From NCBI GenBank assembly GCA_024663395.1, contig JANFAH010000034.1, forward strand, positions 434,001-498,000: a stretch of 64,000 bases of DNA, read 5' to 3'. The notes below the pieces were generated by a model. The model saw only the letters and a program-made list of their open reading frames with translations, made no database searches and was not told the origin of the DNA. This document shows, in pieces, positions 34,269-45,281 of the stretch. This stretch comes from Pisolithus tinctorius. Lineage: Eukaryota > Basidiomycota > Agaricomycetes > Boletales > Pisolithaceae. The position numbers and the translations under genes were made by a program. Within the stretch, counting starts at the first letter, position 1. The number at the start of each line of letters is the position of its first letter.

Positions 34269-35010
34269 TCTGTAGTCAGTAGTTTGTTTGCACTCAAAGA
34301 AAACCCCTTTGTCTTGAAACAGGCTGTTGCCTGGGCTTGGGTCTTCGCTCTTTGTCTTCTTGGGTGAGCTTGGTGGCTGCACGTGACTTGCTGACACTAA
34401 CATTGGTATTTGCTCATGCTGTGAGCATTCCAGTAATTCCATAGATTCCTGTACATCAGTTGTCAGTGAGCTGTGCATTGACAAACTCAGAACAGACTTT
34501 GTAGGCTGTTGCTGCTTGTCTGAACTAGTTCCCTGGTCATTTCGAGGCTGGTAGTAGTCTTCTGTGCTTGTTCACACTCGCTCTGAGCGAAATTCTTTGT
34601 GTAGTAGTCATGTGGCTGTGTACATTACTTGCTGCATGGGCCATGGGTTGTCAGAATGTTGCCATTGATCGTCACATCGCATTTTCTGCACAATTTCGTG
34701 CTGGAATTCTTTGTCGAAACCCTGTAGATAAAGGTCTTCCAGCTCATTGGCCTCGAGTTGCCACAAAACCCATAGATATGTCGATAAGTCAAGAAAATAA
34801 AGCCTGTAATTTGTTAGTTCCTCCTGTGTACAGATCTCTCTTCTCACTTGACTGTCAATGAGACTATAAAGGTCATCTCTCAAATGCTGTTTATGCAATT
34901 TCTGGGACCCAGGATACAAATGTGCAATGGCCACCACAAATTCAGGCCAACTCAGCTGATCTTCAATGAATTCATACCATGAGTCTGAGACTTCACCACT
35001 TGCATACCAG
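34269..35010 (-). pseudogene. gag: E gag, 3' part (continues from 57510-57438)
   Basis: When A3 and one CCAG are removed, the minus-strand frame from about 57510 (ERENCFNDQEWAKW) runs on into WYASGEVSDSWYEF and through the capsid-like part (LSWPEFVVAIAHLYPG, LQGFDKEFQHEI). It resembles the A gag capsid segment in layout. TGA codons at 34608 and about 34570 interrupt it; the frame then continues to the foldback at 34268. Confidence 0.7.
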
Positions 35011-35402
35011 TGTAAGGAATCCACATTCCCTGGACGTGCAAGCCCCTATCATTAACCATTCCATGACTACTGTTACATCTGCTCCCCTCTCACATTCACC
35101 ATTGTTCATGTGCTACCTTGCCACACCCTCACGCCCTCTCACACAGTGCTCTGGTCATTGTTTTTCCTCAGACTCTTTTTCTTATCACAGACTCTATTCC
35201 TTTAGTGCTTGTAGTATACCCTCGGCCTCTGTTTTGGCCTGTCTTCTGTGCATGCACTGTCGTGCAGCTTTCCTTTACTGTACCCTGTCTTACTTAGGTT
35301 CCAGGTTTGCCTGGACTATAAAGCCCTGTACCTAGGTACAGAATGATACCTTTTGGCACTCAGAAGGTCACCACGAGTTTCCTTTGCACCTTGTCTACAC
35401 TG

Positions 35403-36095
35403 TGTTATGCTCGGGATGAGTGACTTCGTCAAATGGACTAGGCACAAATGTCGCGAGGTGGATCTACGGGCCGAACTTGTCGTTACCCCTATGGTCTCCT
35501 ATTATTGACGAGTACTTGCAGAGGTTCGGTCTACTGGCAAGTTCTTCTGAGATCGCAGCTGAGAGGGAACCGAGGGTACAAGTCAAAGATGATGGAGATT
35601 GCAAGAAATCAAAAAACTGAGGATACAGTGTATGGTACTTCTACTTATATACCCGTCGAGGGTTTGTACCGTATACACATCCACAGTTAGTCGTAAACAA
35701 GTAAACGATGAAATAGAAATGAGTCAAGTACTGCAGAGCACGCCATACTGGCTGCAGGCACAGTCCGCAGCGAGGGGCATCAGTACTGACACGAAGGAGG
35801 GAAACATCCAAGCAACATAAACGAGTCAGAAAGTGGGCGGAGCAGGAAGTAAACATAAATGAAATATACGTCCATCAGCTGCGGGCGCAGCTGCGAGTCA
35901 GAGTGACGACAGCATACGCAGCATCAGTAGGTATTGGAAATACCTCCAGTGCCGGTGATCCGAAGGCTACACGAGCCTTGAGACCGAGGATGACCACGGC
36001 GAGGACAAACGACACGACGAGGCACATGACACACGTGACTTGGCGATTTAGGGGAAAACGGCGAAAAAGGAAGGAGCCCCTAAGCGGGCGTAACA
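35403..36095 (-). repeat. G 3' LTR
   Basis: On the minus strand it starts TGTTACGCCCGC and ends GCATAACA. The directly adjoining polypurine tract (AGAGGGGGGGTGA on the minus strand) is at 36096-36108. Confidence 0.9.
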
Positions 36096-36108
36096 TCACC
36101 CCCCCTCT
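36096..36108 (-). other. Polypurine tract of G
   Basis: A G-run with flanking A/G immediately upstream of the 3' LTR on the minus strand; it should prime plus-strand DNA synthesis. Confidence 0.7.
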
Positions 36109-36115
36109 AAGGTCC

Positions 36116-37447
36116 TCAGACCCTTGAGGACGAGGCGGCGGCATTGGCGGATAAGTTGCGCAAGGGGCGACGAGAACGAGTATGGGCGGCGACAGGCAAC
36201 GGAGTCGGTGGAGAGGGCGGTTCTTCGGACGTGCGGGTCCAACGGCTACCCTGTCCATTACGGCAGGACCAATGTCCCAGGTAATGGCACTGGTAGCAAG
36301 CGAAGCGGTAGAGGGGGTGTCCCTCAGGAACCTTGGCGCGTCCTCCGAGGTAGAACCGAAGTTGATCAGAAGGGACGGGGACAAAGGGAGTCGCAGGGAG
36401 AGGGTCGGTGGTGTGGAGGGCGTTAAAGTAATTCTTTCCGATCCCTGCCCAGGACGCATCCTGGAGAAAAACCTCCCAAGAGGAGTTGTGAGTTCCCGTC
36501 CCTAGGCGTGAACCGACCTCTTTAAAAACCGTAGCACTGTCCATAAACTCCAGCAGCGGGTCCCAGCGGACCTCCTTGTCGACGGCAGGCTTCACTTCGG
36601 GGATCACTGGGGATTTGTCTTTCGGTCTGATCCGGTCAAGAAGGCGAGAAGCGGTCGGAGCTAGGAACTCTCCGACCTGTCGATCATGGAGGTGATGGTA
36701 AGCGCCGCCTGTCACGGCTTCTAAAACGTCCGTGTATCCTTTTTCGAGCATCGAAGTCATAATGACCTCGGCGAGGGGAGCGGTTCCGGAGAGTTGAGAG
36801 GTTTGTAGACGCGACGTACATCTCCCGATCACGTCTGCCGCTCTGTAGATTTCAGACAGCAACCCAAAATACTTAACTTGTTCTGGTGTGTACCCGTCAA
36901 TGTCGTCCCCTTCGTGGAAGACGTCAAGTGCCCTAGTAACGTCCAGGTAGTCACTTGCTGAGACTGGTAGTCGTGGCTCGTCATCCCTGGCAAGGGCGAC
37001 TGAGGCAAGCAAGTCGAGGGCTGCGTTACGGGAGGCAACAGGTTTGGAGGGGTGAATGTAGGGAGGGACGGGAGCATTGGTGGGGTTGTTGCTGGCTGCT
37101 CTTTGATCGGCGTCATAGTTAGGCTTTTCCTTATCCTTTCCCTTTCCCTTGCAGTTACTGTCCCCTGCGAGGGGGACTCTGGCCTTGGGGACAGGGACTC
37201 GGCGAACCGAGAAGGCCTGGTGTGGACGCGATTGCGGAGGTTCGGCGAGAGTGGGTGGTACGAACTGCGAGACGAGGGACGAGGTGTCCGATCCAGAAAC
37301 ACGACCGGTGGAGGGACGCGGGGGAGGGGAGCCTCTAAAACAGTTGACAGGCGGGACGGATAGGGTGTTGGTTGAGGCGTCGTAAACAGATTCTCCAAGG
37401 AGGTTGGCATAGTCGTTCTCCGTGTCCACAGAGTGGGGAGAATCCAT
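36116..37447 (-). CDS. G ORF3, 443 aa, unknown function
   Basis: It starts with ATG directly after the pol stop (TAAATG) and in the same frame, and ends ten or so bases before the polypurine tract. The N-terminal third is Pro/Ser/Arg-rich and probably disordered, with a Lys-rich GKGKDKEK patch. The middle (about residues 150-320) looks folded, with alternating helical segments (YFGLLSEIYRAADVI, LAEVIMTSMLEKGY). Near residue 400 is CYQCHYLGHWSC, which resembles a retroviral zinc knuckle but has H-x2-C in place of H-x4-C. The Arg-rich tail may bind nucleic acid. No signal peptide or membrane span, so it is not a typical env. The stop-start join suggests reinitiation or readthrough. Confidence 0.65.
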   Translation of the reverse strand: MDSPHSVDTENDYANLLGESVYDASTNTLSVPPVNCFRGSPPPRPSTGRVSGSDTSSLVSQFVPPTLAEPPQSRPHQAFSVRRVPVPKARVPLAGDSNCKGKGKDKEKPNYDADQRAASNNPTNAPVPPYIHPSKPVASRNAALDLLASVALARDDEPRLPVSASDYLDVTRALDVFHEGDDIDGYTPEQVKYFGLLSEIYRAADVIGRCTSRLQTSQLSGTAPLAEVIMTSMLEKGYTDVLEAVTGGAYHHLHDRQVGEFLAPTASRLLDRIRPKDKSPVIPEVKPAVDKEVRWDPLLEFMDSATVFKEVGSRLGTGTHNSSWEVFLQDASWAGIGKNYFNALHTTDPLPATPFVPVPSDQLRFYLGGRAKVPEGHPLYRFACYQCHYLGHWSCRNGQGSRWTRTSEEPPSPPTPLPVAAHTRSRRPLRNLSANAAASSSRV

Positions 37448-40400
37448 TTAATTTCTGAGATGGCGGGCGAACTTGTACTGGTCAAGGGCTTCTGAAGCGT
37501 GGTCTTTTATGTGTTCCTCGGGTTCCCACGTATTTGACGAATGGGGGAAACCCTTCCACTTGACCAGGTACCTGCGCTTACGACGGCGACCATCTGTTTT
37601 ATGATTTAGTATCGCCTCTACCTCCCATTCGATCTTGTCGTCAACCAACTCTGGTAAAGGAGATGCGGCTGCAGCGCCGTAAGTGTCATTTTCGGTGTAA
37701 GGAAAGATGTGAGAGGCATGGAACACCGGATGGACCTTCCATGTTGGGGGAAGATCCAATCGGAAAGCGACAGGTGATACCACCTGAGTCACCTTGAAAG
37801 GTCCAAGCCGTCTGGGCGCAATCTTGTTGCACTGGTTTTTGATCCTGAGATGGCCGACGTCTAGGAGAACTTGATCTCCGACTTTCGGTGGTTCGTAGGA
37901 TCCCTTGCTGCGCGAACGCATGACATCCTGTGCTTTCTTATGCGCGAGGACGGCTATGTCCTGGGAAGAGGCGAGGCATTCCAGCCTTTCGTCGACCGAT
38001 GGTACAGGAGTGAGTCGTTTTTCGGGATAGGGGGAGGGGTCGTATCCCAGAATGAGCGAGAACGGAGTCATCTTGTGTACGGAGTGGACTCGGGAATTGT
38101 GAGTGAATTTGGCGGAAGGGAGTTTCGACGCCCACGAATTAGGGAATTCGGAGCAATAAAGTCGAAGGTACCCCTCTACCTCCTGATTGACACATTCGCT
38201 TTCTCCGTTAGTCTGGGGATGATATCCGGTACTCAGCTTGGTCTTGACCCCTATAGCTTTGTAGAGCTCCTTTGTAAAGGAAGACGCGAACTGCGGTCTG
38301 CGATCTGAGATAACCGATTCGGGAAGTCCAAATCGGGAATAAATGAACTGATGGAAGAGCCGGGCGATCCCGATGGAATCAATTGTTTTATGACACGGAA
38401 CAAACAGGGCGGCTTTTGTAAGGCCCTGATCGACAACCATGAGAATCGAGTCGTATTTTTGTTCTCCAGAGACCGGGAGATCCGTTATGAGATCCATAGA
38501 CACTTGCTGAAACAGGAAAGGGGTTTTTGGCGTTTCGTGGGGAACGACAGGGGGAGTGGGTGGATGCGTGATGACCTTGGTGGTTTGACACAGCGGGCAT
38601 CTGGCGACGTACTTCTTTATGTCAGTTCCCATACCTTCCCACCATACCTCTTTTCTCATTTTGGCGAACATCGCCTTTTGACCGGGGTGTCCGGCGGACT
38701 CATGGTCATGATACGACCTCATACAGTGATGACGATCCTCAGGGGGAATGTACAGCCTAGTTGTTCCGAACCGTTTTGTTCTGTCTTCTGACACCGTGAC
38801 ATTATCGCTTGGTTCCGGGCCTGACGAATCCTTTGACGTGTCGTTCTTGACACGTTCGTACAGGTCCGAAGAGATAGCATAGACCCCTCTAGCTCCTTTG
38901 ACGGGTTCCCTCGTGGGGCGAGCTACTGAGACCGAACTCTCCTTTGGGGATTCCTCAGACGGGCGAGAGTAAGGCTTGGGTCTGGAGCGATTAAGTCTTG
39001 TTGGAAGGCGTCCGACACGGGCCAGACGGTTTATTTTTAACTGTTTTTGAATTTTTGTTAACGAAAACAAAGGTGAAACGAGGCAAATTTGCGGTTTTGA
39101 AGGGTTCACCCCCTCCAAAAGCCAAAGGTTCTCCGGGAGAACCGTGGCTGTAGGGGCGGGCTCCTCCGAAAGGTTTTTACGAGACAGAGTATCGGCAGGA
39201 ACTTGAAGATGACCAGCCTGCCACGAAAACTTGATAGGGTACGACTGGATAGTGGCGGCCCAGCGCGCCTGTCGCGCGGTCAACTGTTGTGGTTCCCGGT
39301 AATATTCGAGATTTTTGTGGTCAGTAAAGACCACCGTGGGTTCGACGGGGGAGAGGAGGTATGGGCAGAAAGCCTTGAGGGCTCAAATCACGGCAAGCAT
39401 TTCCAAGTCGTAGACCTGGTAACACTGCTCGGCACCGACAAGTGACTGCGACAGATAGGAACAGGGGTGCCATTCGTTGTCAGACCCCTTCTGGGCCAGC
39501 ACAGCACCAGTTCCAAGTTTAGACGCGTCGGTGAAAAGCGCAAAGGGTTTGGAGAAATCGGGGATAGTGAGGACTGGGGACGAGCATAACAAAGACTTCA
39601 ACCTATTAAACGCGGCATCACGTTCCGGGGTCCACTGGTAGGACACCCCTTTCTTTGTCAGGTCGTGCAGAGGGCGCGCGACGCTTGAAAAGGAAGGAAT
39701 GAATTTCCTGTAAAAGTTACAGAAACCCAGGAACCTGCGAAGTGCGGTGATGTTCTCCGGCACTTCCCAAGTTGATATGGCGTCAGTTTTCGTCGGCAAA
39801 GTTTCCATACGTCCCTTTCCGATGATCATCCCCAGGAATTCCACTTCTTCGGCCTCGAAGCAGCATTTGCTGATTTTGAGACGCAATTCTTCATCGGCAC
39901 AGATCTGGAGGAACTCCTCTACACGCCGGCGAAGTTCTTCAATGGTCTTGGCATGGATGACGACATCATCCATATATCCAACTTGCTTTCCGCGTTGCCT
40001 TTCAAAAGTTTTGTCCATATAACGCTGGAAAGAGGGCGGTGAGTTACACTGCCTGAAGAACATTACCGTCGGTTCGAAGAGTCCTCGGGGGGTTATGAAA
40101 GCCCCTTTCCACTCGTCACCTTCTTTGACACACAAGTTAGTGAAACCCCAACGAATGTCGAACTTGGCATAATATTTGGATTCCACAAGCTCGTCGAACA
40201 GAGCTTGTGCATTCGGCAACGGGTGTGCGTCTTGAATGGTGAACGAGTTGAGGTACCGATAATCTTGAATTAACCTCTTCTTTCCATCTTTCTTGGCCAC
40301 AAAGAAAACCGGGGCTGCTTGCGGAGAGGTAGAAGGTCGAATTTTCTTACATTTGAGGTTTTCGTCAAGAAATTCGTCTAAAACCTTTAGTTCATCAGGA

Positions 40401-41125
40401 GACATAGGATATACCGTCGCTTTCTTTGGCTTAAAATCATCTTTGAGCCGTATTTCATGATCCAGCCCGGGACGATGTTTCGGCAGCGGTATGTCATCTT
40501 CTGCGAACACCTTCGCGAATTTCTTGTACCTTTCCGGTAATCGAACTTCTTCCTTTCTTGAAGCCAGGGCAGCTTCGAGTTCTGTGGATAAAGTGGTTTT
40601 ATTAATAGTTACCGGAGGTTCCTCGACGGAAACCTCCTTGATCAGTGTTTCTCCGGGATACTTGAAACCATCATCCCAACATGTAATCTTACCGGTTTCC
40701 CAGTTCATGCGGGGTTTATATTCTTTGAGGAACGGCATCCCAAGAAGCACATGCTCCTTACCGACCAATGGTCCTACGTAGCACTTGATGCATACGAACC
40801 GTTCCTTGATTTCCATTTTGATGGTACACTTTCGAGTAACCCATTCTTGATCTTTTCCGGTGAACGAAGTCGTTTTAAACTTGCGTTCGACACGATACGT
40901 TGGTATTTGGAGTTTCCGGACCATCGCCTCGGAGATGAGGGAAACTTCCGCGCCTGAGTCGATACAGGCCCAAATTCCTGCCTTGAAGTCAGGTAAAATC
41001 ACGAGACTGAGCGGTGAACGGATTCGCATATTGGTCTCGTCATCTATAGGAGTACATTTAGCCGACAAAATCGAAACCGGACTGACTGATGCAGGAACAG
41101 ATTCAGCAGTCCTCTTTAAAAACCC
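37448..41125 (-). pseudogene. pol: G pol: protease, RT, RNase H, integrase, chromodomain; one stop
   Basis: Open from the slippery site to 39383, where TGA interrupts, then open again in the same frame (39382-37448). The protease core is CIDSGAEVSLI. RT has KFDIRWGF and the catalytic YMDDV. RNase H has FTDASKLG and FTDHKNLEYY, and the stop falls just after LEMLAVI, probably a former CGA codon. Integrase has an HHCC finger (RCPLCQ), D in MDLITDLP, D in ISDRRPQF and E in NGESECVN. The C-terminus has VHPVFHASH and a chromodomain (WEVEAILNHK, RRYLVKWKGF, NTWEPEEHI). A single base change separates this from a full-length polyprotein. Confidence 0.9.
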
Positions 41126-42531
41126 AGCAACTTCCTTTCATCGTCATTCGCTTCCCTGTTTCCGACATAAGCGGTCTTGGTTCTGTCCTCGGATACCACA
41201 ATGCGAACATTAGAAAGTTGTTTGGCTTTGCAGTCACTCTTGTAGTGACCCTTCTTGTTACAGTTGTAACACGTGACGTCAGCGACAGATCGACGGACTG
41301 TCTTCTTACACTTATCAACATCCATTGCATTGGGATCTCGGTAGTTTTTCTGGAAATGAAGATACTTCTTCTCATTCCGAGATTCTTTCCCTTCTAGGAT
41401 GTTGCGAGTAGCGATAGCGGTTCGGGCTTCTCCCACGGCTCTGATCCAATCAACCACCGTTACCGGAGCACAGCATCCGTTGAGGATCCAGGTTCGGTAC
41501 TCCTTCGACAATCCCTTGCCGAAGAAGATTCCAGCTTCCCTGGATTCTTCCTTGAGCTGCGCTTTATTGACGAGTCCAGTAAACTCGGCGATATAGGCTT
41601 CGAGTTTGTGATCTCCTTGTTCTATGCTTGAAAGACGAAGGATAGCGAGCGCAGTTTGGTCGCCAGATTCGAAGGTCGCCTTTAACCTTTCCACGAAGTG
41701 CTGGAAGGTGTCCATGTAGTAGATGGTACCGTCATCGAGGCGATATTCGTTCTGGTAATTTTCGGCGAACAAAACAGCAGCTCCTTTCGTCATATAGGTG
41801 AGAGCGAAGGAGATTTTGAGAGCTTTGGTGTTGTAAACATGCCGATTAAGGTTGAGATAACCTTCAACTTGGGTAAGCCACGTCTGCAAAGAATTGTGAC
41901 TCCCATCGTATTCTCCGGGTCGGCCTACATTGAACTCGCGACCACCATTCGGGGGGCGAGGGCGGTAATCGTCATCTTCTTCATCAAGCCTGGATTTCCC
42001 CTTACTGCCGCTAACTGGGTAGGGCTCTGGGGGTACGTCCTTCTTGAAGTTCTGAGCGTACCAATCTTTCAGCATCTGCTGAGTCAGGACCCCGTTTGGG
42101 AAGGGGTCGCCGGCTGATCCCAGGAGGCGTTGAGCCTCCATAGTAAAATGAAGACGTTGGTCTTTGACTTTCTGACGCACTTCCTCCTCGGTATACATAC
42201 GAGGGGGCATTTCCGGAGCGGACTCTCCGTGACCTTGCGTCATCGACATTACGGGTGTTTGCACTTCTTCCTGTTCTTCTTTGAGGACTGATCTGAACGA
42301 AGAGTTCGACTTCTGATCGTCTTCTTCTTCTGAACTTAAAGCGACTTCTTGTTCTCGATACCGAGACAAAAACGATATACGTGGGTTGGTCACCATAGAA
42401 GAGGGACCTAACCTTCCGAGTGGGATAGGAGGTAAAGGAGGGTTCCTTCCGAGTCCTAGCGGATTAGAGCGAGGAGGGACTGGAGGTGCTCTACCTTTGT
42501 TTGGGTTAGACACTTTAACGGATAGTGACAA
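41116..42531 (-). CDS. gag: G gag with CCHC zinc knuckle
   Basis: Open for about 470 codons to TAA at 41116-41118. The frame is bounded upstream by a stop near 42555, and no ATG precedes the first open codons; the first ATG is about 50 codons in (MVTNPRISF), so either that is the start or an ATG was lost. There is a Pro-rich N-terminus, a capsid region (GEYDGSHNSLQTWLTQVEGY, RLKATFESGDQTA) and the knuckle CYNCNKKGHYKSDC (C-x2-C-x4-H-x4-C). The product packages element RNA in cytoplasmic particles. Confidence 0.85.
   Translation of the reverse strand: MSLSVKVSNPNKGRAPPVPPRSNPLGLGRNPPLPPIPLGRLGPSSMVTNPRISFLSRYREQEVALSSEEEDDQKSNSSFRSVLKEEQEEVQTPVMSMTQGHGESAPEMPPRMYTEEEVRQKVKDQRLHFTMEAQRLLGSAGDPFPNGVLTQQMLKDWYAQNFKKDVPPEPYPVSGSKGKSRLDEEDDDYRPRPPNGGREFNVGRPGEYDGSHNSLQTWLTQVEGYLNLNRHVYNTKALKISFALTYMTKGAAVLFAENYQNEYRLDDGTIYYMDTFQHFVERLKATFESGDQTALAILRLSSIEQGDHKLEAYIAEFTGLVNKAQLKEESREAGIFFGKGLSKEYRTWILNGCCAPVTVVDWIRAVGEARTAIATRNILEGKESRNEKKYLHFQKNYRDPNAMDVDKCKKTVRRSVADVTCYNCNKKGHYKSDCKAKQLSNVRIVVSEDRTKTAYVGNREANDDERKLLGF
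41119..41125 (-). promoter_or_regulatory. Putative -1 frameshift heptamer G_GGT_TTT (G)
   Basis: The gag frame reads CTG GGT TTT TAA; slipping back one base gives GGG TTT TTA AAG, which is the open pol frame. The gag stop directly follows the heptamer. Confidence 0.75.
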
Positions 42532-42768
42532 CGAAGGCTGAGGGAGGAATTATAATCCGAAGATAACCTGTCAGCGAAAGGGGAGAAAGATTCCGGACTC
42601 TAGGGAGGCGATGTATTAGTCCCTGAAGAGGGCTGCCTGTAGAGCATTAAGCCGGGAAAGTTGAAAGTAAGAGTACTTGGTTTGTTGAAGTTCAGTAACC
42701 AGGGAACGAGTTCGGCTTTGTCGAAGAGGTCGAACGAGTTCCGAAAGCTGCGTAGAGTTTTTCGATTT
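42532..42768 (-). other. G 5' leader
   Basis: Between 5' LTR and gag on the minus strand. No TGG follows the LTR end (it reads AAATCGAAAAAC), so no ordinary tRNA primer site is seen; self-priming as in Tf1-type elements is one possibility. Confidence 0.5.
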
Positions 42769-43461
42769 TGTTATGCTTGGGACGAGTGACTTCGTCAAAT
42801 GGACTAGGCACAAATGTCACGAGGTGGATCTACGGGCCGAACTTGTCGTTACCCCTATGGTCTCCTATTATTGACGAGTACTTGCAGAGGTTCGGTCTAC
42901 TGGCAAGTTCTTCTGAGATCGCAGCTGAGAGGGAACCGAGGGTACAAGTCAAAGATGATGGAGATTGCAAGAAATCGAAAAACTGAGGATACAGTGTATG
43001 GTACTTCTACTTATATACCCGTCAAGGGTTTGTACCGTATACACATCCACAGTTAGTCATAAACAAGTAAACGATGAAATAGAAATGAGTCAAGTACTGC
43101 AGAGCACGCCATACCAGCTGCGGGCACAGTCTGCAGCGAGGGGCATCAGTACCGACATGAAGGAGGGAAACATCCAAGCAACATAAACGAGTCAGAAAGC
43201 GGGCAGAGCAGGAAGTAAACATAAATGAAATATACGTCCATCAGCTGTGGGCGCAGCTGCAAGTCAGAGTGACGACGGCGTACGCAGCATCAGTAGGTAT
43301 TGGAAATACCTCCAGCACCGGTGATCCGAAGGCTACACGAGCCTCGAGACCAAGGACGACCACGGCAAGGACAAACGACACGACGAGGCACATGACACAC
43401 GTGACTTGGCGATTTAGGGGAAAACGGCGAAAAAGGAAGGAGCCCCTAAGCGGGCGTAACA
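42769..43461 (-). repeat. G 5' LTR
   Basis: Same length as the 3' LTR. No indels seen between the two by eye. Confidence 0.9.
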
Positions 43462-43550
43462 CACTGCACGTCTCGCATTCTGCTGCACACAAACTACATA
43501 TACCGCTCACACTGCTCGCATCGCCAGTACTACTCTGTGGACCATGCTGT

Positions 43551-44205
43551 TGTGGGGAATCCACATCCCCTGGATGCGTAAGCCCCTATCATTAACCATT
43601 CCATGACTGCTGTTACATCTGCTCCCCTCTCATGTTCACCATTGTTCATGCACTACCTTCCCACACCCTCGCTCCCTCCCACACAATGTTATACCTGCGG
43701 CCACTGTGCTCTGGTCGCTTCTTTTCCCTCGGACTCTTTCTCTTATCACGGTCTCTATTCCTTTAGCACTTGTAGTATACCCTCAGCCTCTGTTCAGCCT
43801 GTCTTGTTTGTACGCGCCATTGCACAGCTTTCTTTTACCTGTACCTTGTCTTACTTAGGTTCTGGGTTTGCCCAGACTATAAAGCCCTGTACTTAGGTAC
43901 AGAACGATACCTTTTGGCACTTGGAAGGGCACCACAAGTTTCTTTTCTGCTTTGTCTACACCACACGTCTCGCATTCTGCCATGCATGAACTACATATAC
44001 CGCTCACACCACTTGCATCGCCAGTACTATTCCACGGACCACGCCGCACACGACACAAAACACTACCACTACAAAGCGCTGGGTCTCACCTTCTAGTCTT
44101 GACAGTCCAGAATCCCTTGGGACAAACAATTCGTTCCCTTCATTTTTATTGTTGTTATCTAAGCCATTTAGCTCGCATTATACAGCTACTTGGACTTTTC
44201 CTACA
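43551..44205 (+). repeat. Solo A-family LTR nested in the A3 5' LTR
   Basis: Full 655 bp LTR, TGTGGGGAATCC to TTTTCCTACA, with flanks CTGT (43547-43550) and CTGC (44206-44209). The outer LTR resumes after it (CACATGTCATGAATC). Confidence 0.75.
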
Positions 44206-44302
44206 CTGCACATGTCATGAATCACTACCACTACAAAGCGCTGGGTCTCACCTTCTAGTTCCGACAGTCCAGAATCCCTTGGGATGAACAACTCGTTCCC
44301 TT

Positions 44303-44307
<5 letters not shown>

Positions 44308-44336
<29 letters not shown>
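44308..44336. repeat. (TA)n microsatellite
   Basis: About 13-14 TA units within the last part of the A3 5' LTR, absent from the other A LTRs, which have a short T/A stretch there. Confidence 0.9.
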
Positions 44337-44346
<10 letters not shown>

Positions 44347-44394
44347 TAAGCAATCTAGCGCATATTATACAGCTACTTGGACTTTTCCTACAAC

Positions 44395-44405
44395 TGGAGC
44401 CCACC
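44395..44405 (+). other. Primer binding site of A3
   Basis: TGGAGCCCACC, two bases after the LTR end, identical to A1 and E. Confidence 0.65.
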
Positions 44406-45281
44406 GTGAGGGATTCTGCTGTTGCTTCCAGAAGGTTGCTCAGGTGCACCGCTGAATGCACCAAACTAGAAAATTTATGCCTGCACTTTCACAATCTCAA
44501 CCTGTCAGCAGACTCTGACATTTTCTGCCCTGTTTCACCCATAACACTGGATCACACGCAATGGCCCACTGACATCCCATGGGTACTACCCGTGATCACT
44601 CCTCCTGACATCTCGGCAGACCAGATACCTGTCATGTCAGATCACCTAGATCTCACTGCCCCTGATTTTCCCAGTGGCTTTATCCACTCGACTCCCCGAA
44701 GGCCCGAAACCCCACCATCACCTTTAACACCCATCACATCATCTGATTCATCATCACCGATGCCCTCTTTTTCCTGTCTCTTTGACGCCTCCAAATCTAT
44801 ACCCAGACTCTCAGTTCCATCCGCCACACTGCTGCAACCACTCACTCGGTCGCAGACCACCCATTAGCCAATTAGTAAACTGCCAACACTTCCGCCAGCT
44901 CACTCATGCACTATACCAACTACTCCACCTCCACAACCAATACCCATTCCACCTGTTACCAATCCAGCACTGCCACCACTGGTTAACCCACCAATGGCTA
45001 ATCCTCAGTTTCAGATGCCACTCTGTGGAACACAAAACTCACCTAAATTTAGCGGAGATTCTCCCATGCAGCATCCATGCTACCTTGAAGACATTGACTT
45101 CCTTGGTACTCTTGCTGCTCTTGATGACTGCAGCAAGATCAGAGCTGCAATCTGCTACACTGACCTCGAAGAAGCCAAGGTCTGGCAAATGCTTCCGGAA
45201 GCCGCTCCCATGGCCGACAACTGGGATGCCTTCGTAGTTGCTGTTAAGGGTTTGTACCCTGGCTGCGAGGGTGACAACCGC

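Larger units (their letters stand above)
35403..43461 (-). mobile_element. G, young chromodomain Gypsy element with three ORFs
   Basis: 693-bp LTRs at 35403-36095 and 42769-43461, flanked by identical CACTG (35398-35402 and 43462-43466). The LTRs differ at 24 positions by my count, all transitions at CpG. Order on the minus strand is 5' LTR, gag, pol, ORF3, polypurine tract, 3' LTR. It is clearly richer in CpG than everything around it. Confidence 0.9.
35011..44392 (+). repeat. A3 5' LTR with nested G and solo LTR
   Basis: Starts TGTAAGGAATCC at 35011. Segments are 35011-35402, 43467-43550 and 44210-44392. Its end TTTTCCTACA is followed by two bases and TGGAGCCCACC (primer site, 44395). Confidence 0.85.

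Noticed and set aside
443..35010. Matching CCAG at 443 and 35007 as evidence for one duplicated block
   Set aside because: The flanking sequence beyond four bases differs; both are better explained as separate CCGG-type insertion sites.
36124..36505. Plus-strand Arg/Gly-rich ORFs in G
   Set aside because: They overlap ORF3 on the opposite strand and read its codons in reverse.
36116..37447. ORF3 of G as an envelope gene
   Set aside because: No signal peptide, no transmembrane segment and no glycoprotein-like cysteine pattern.
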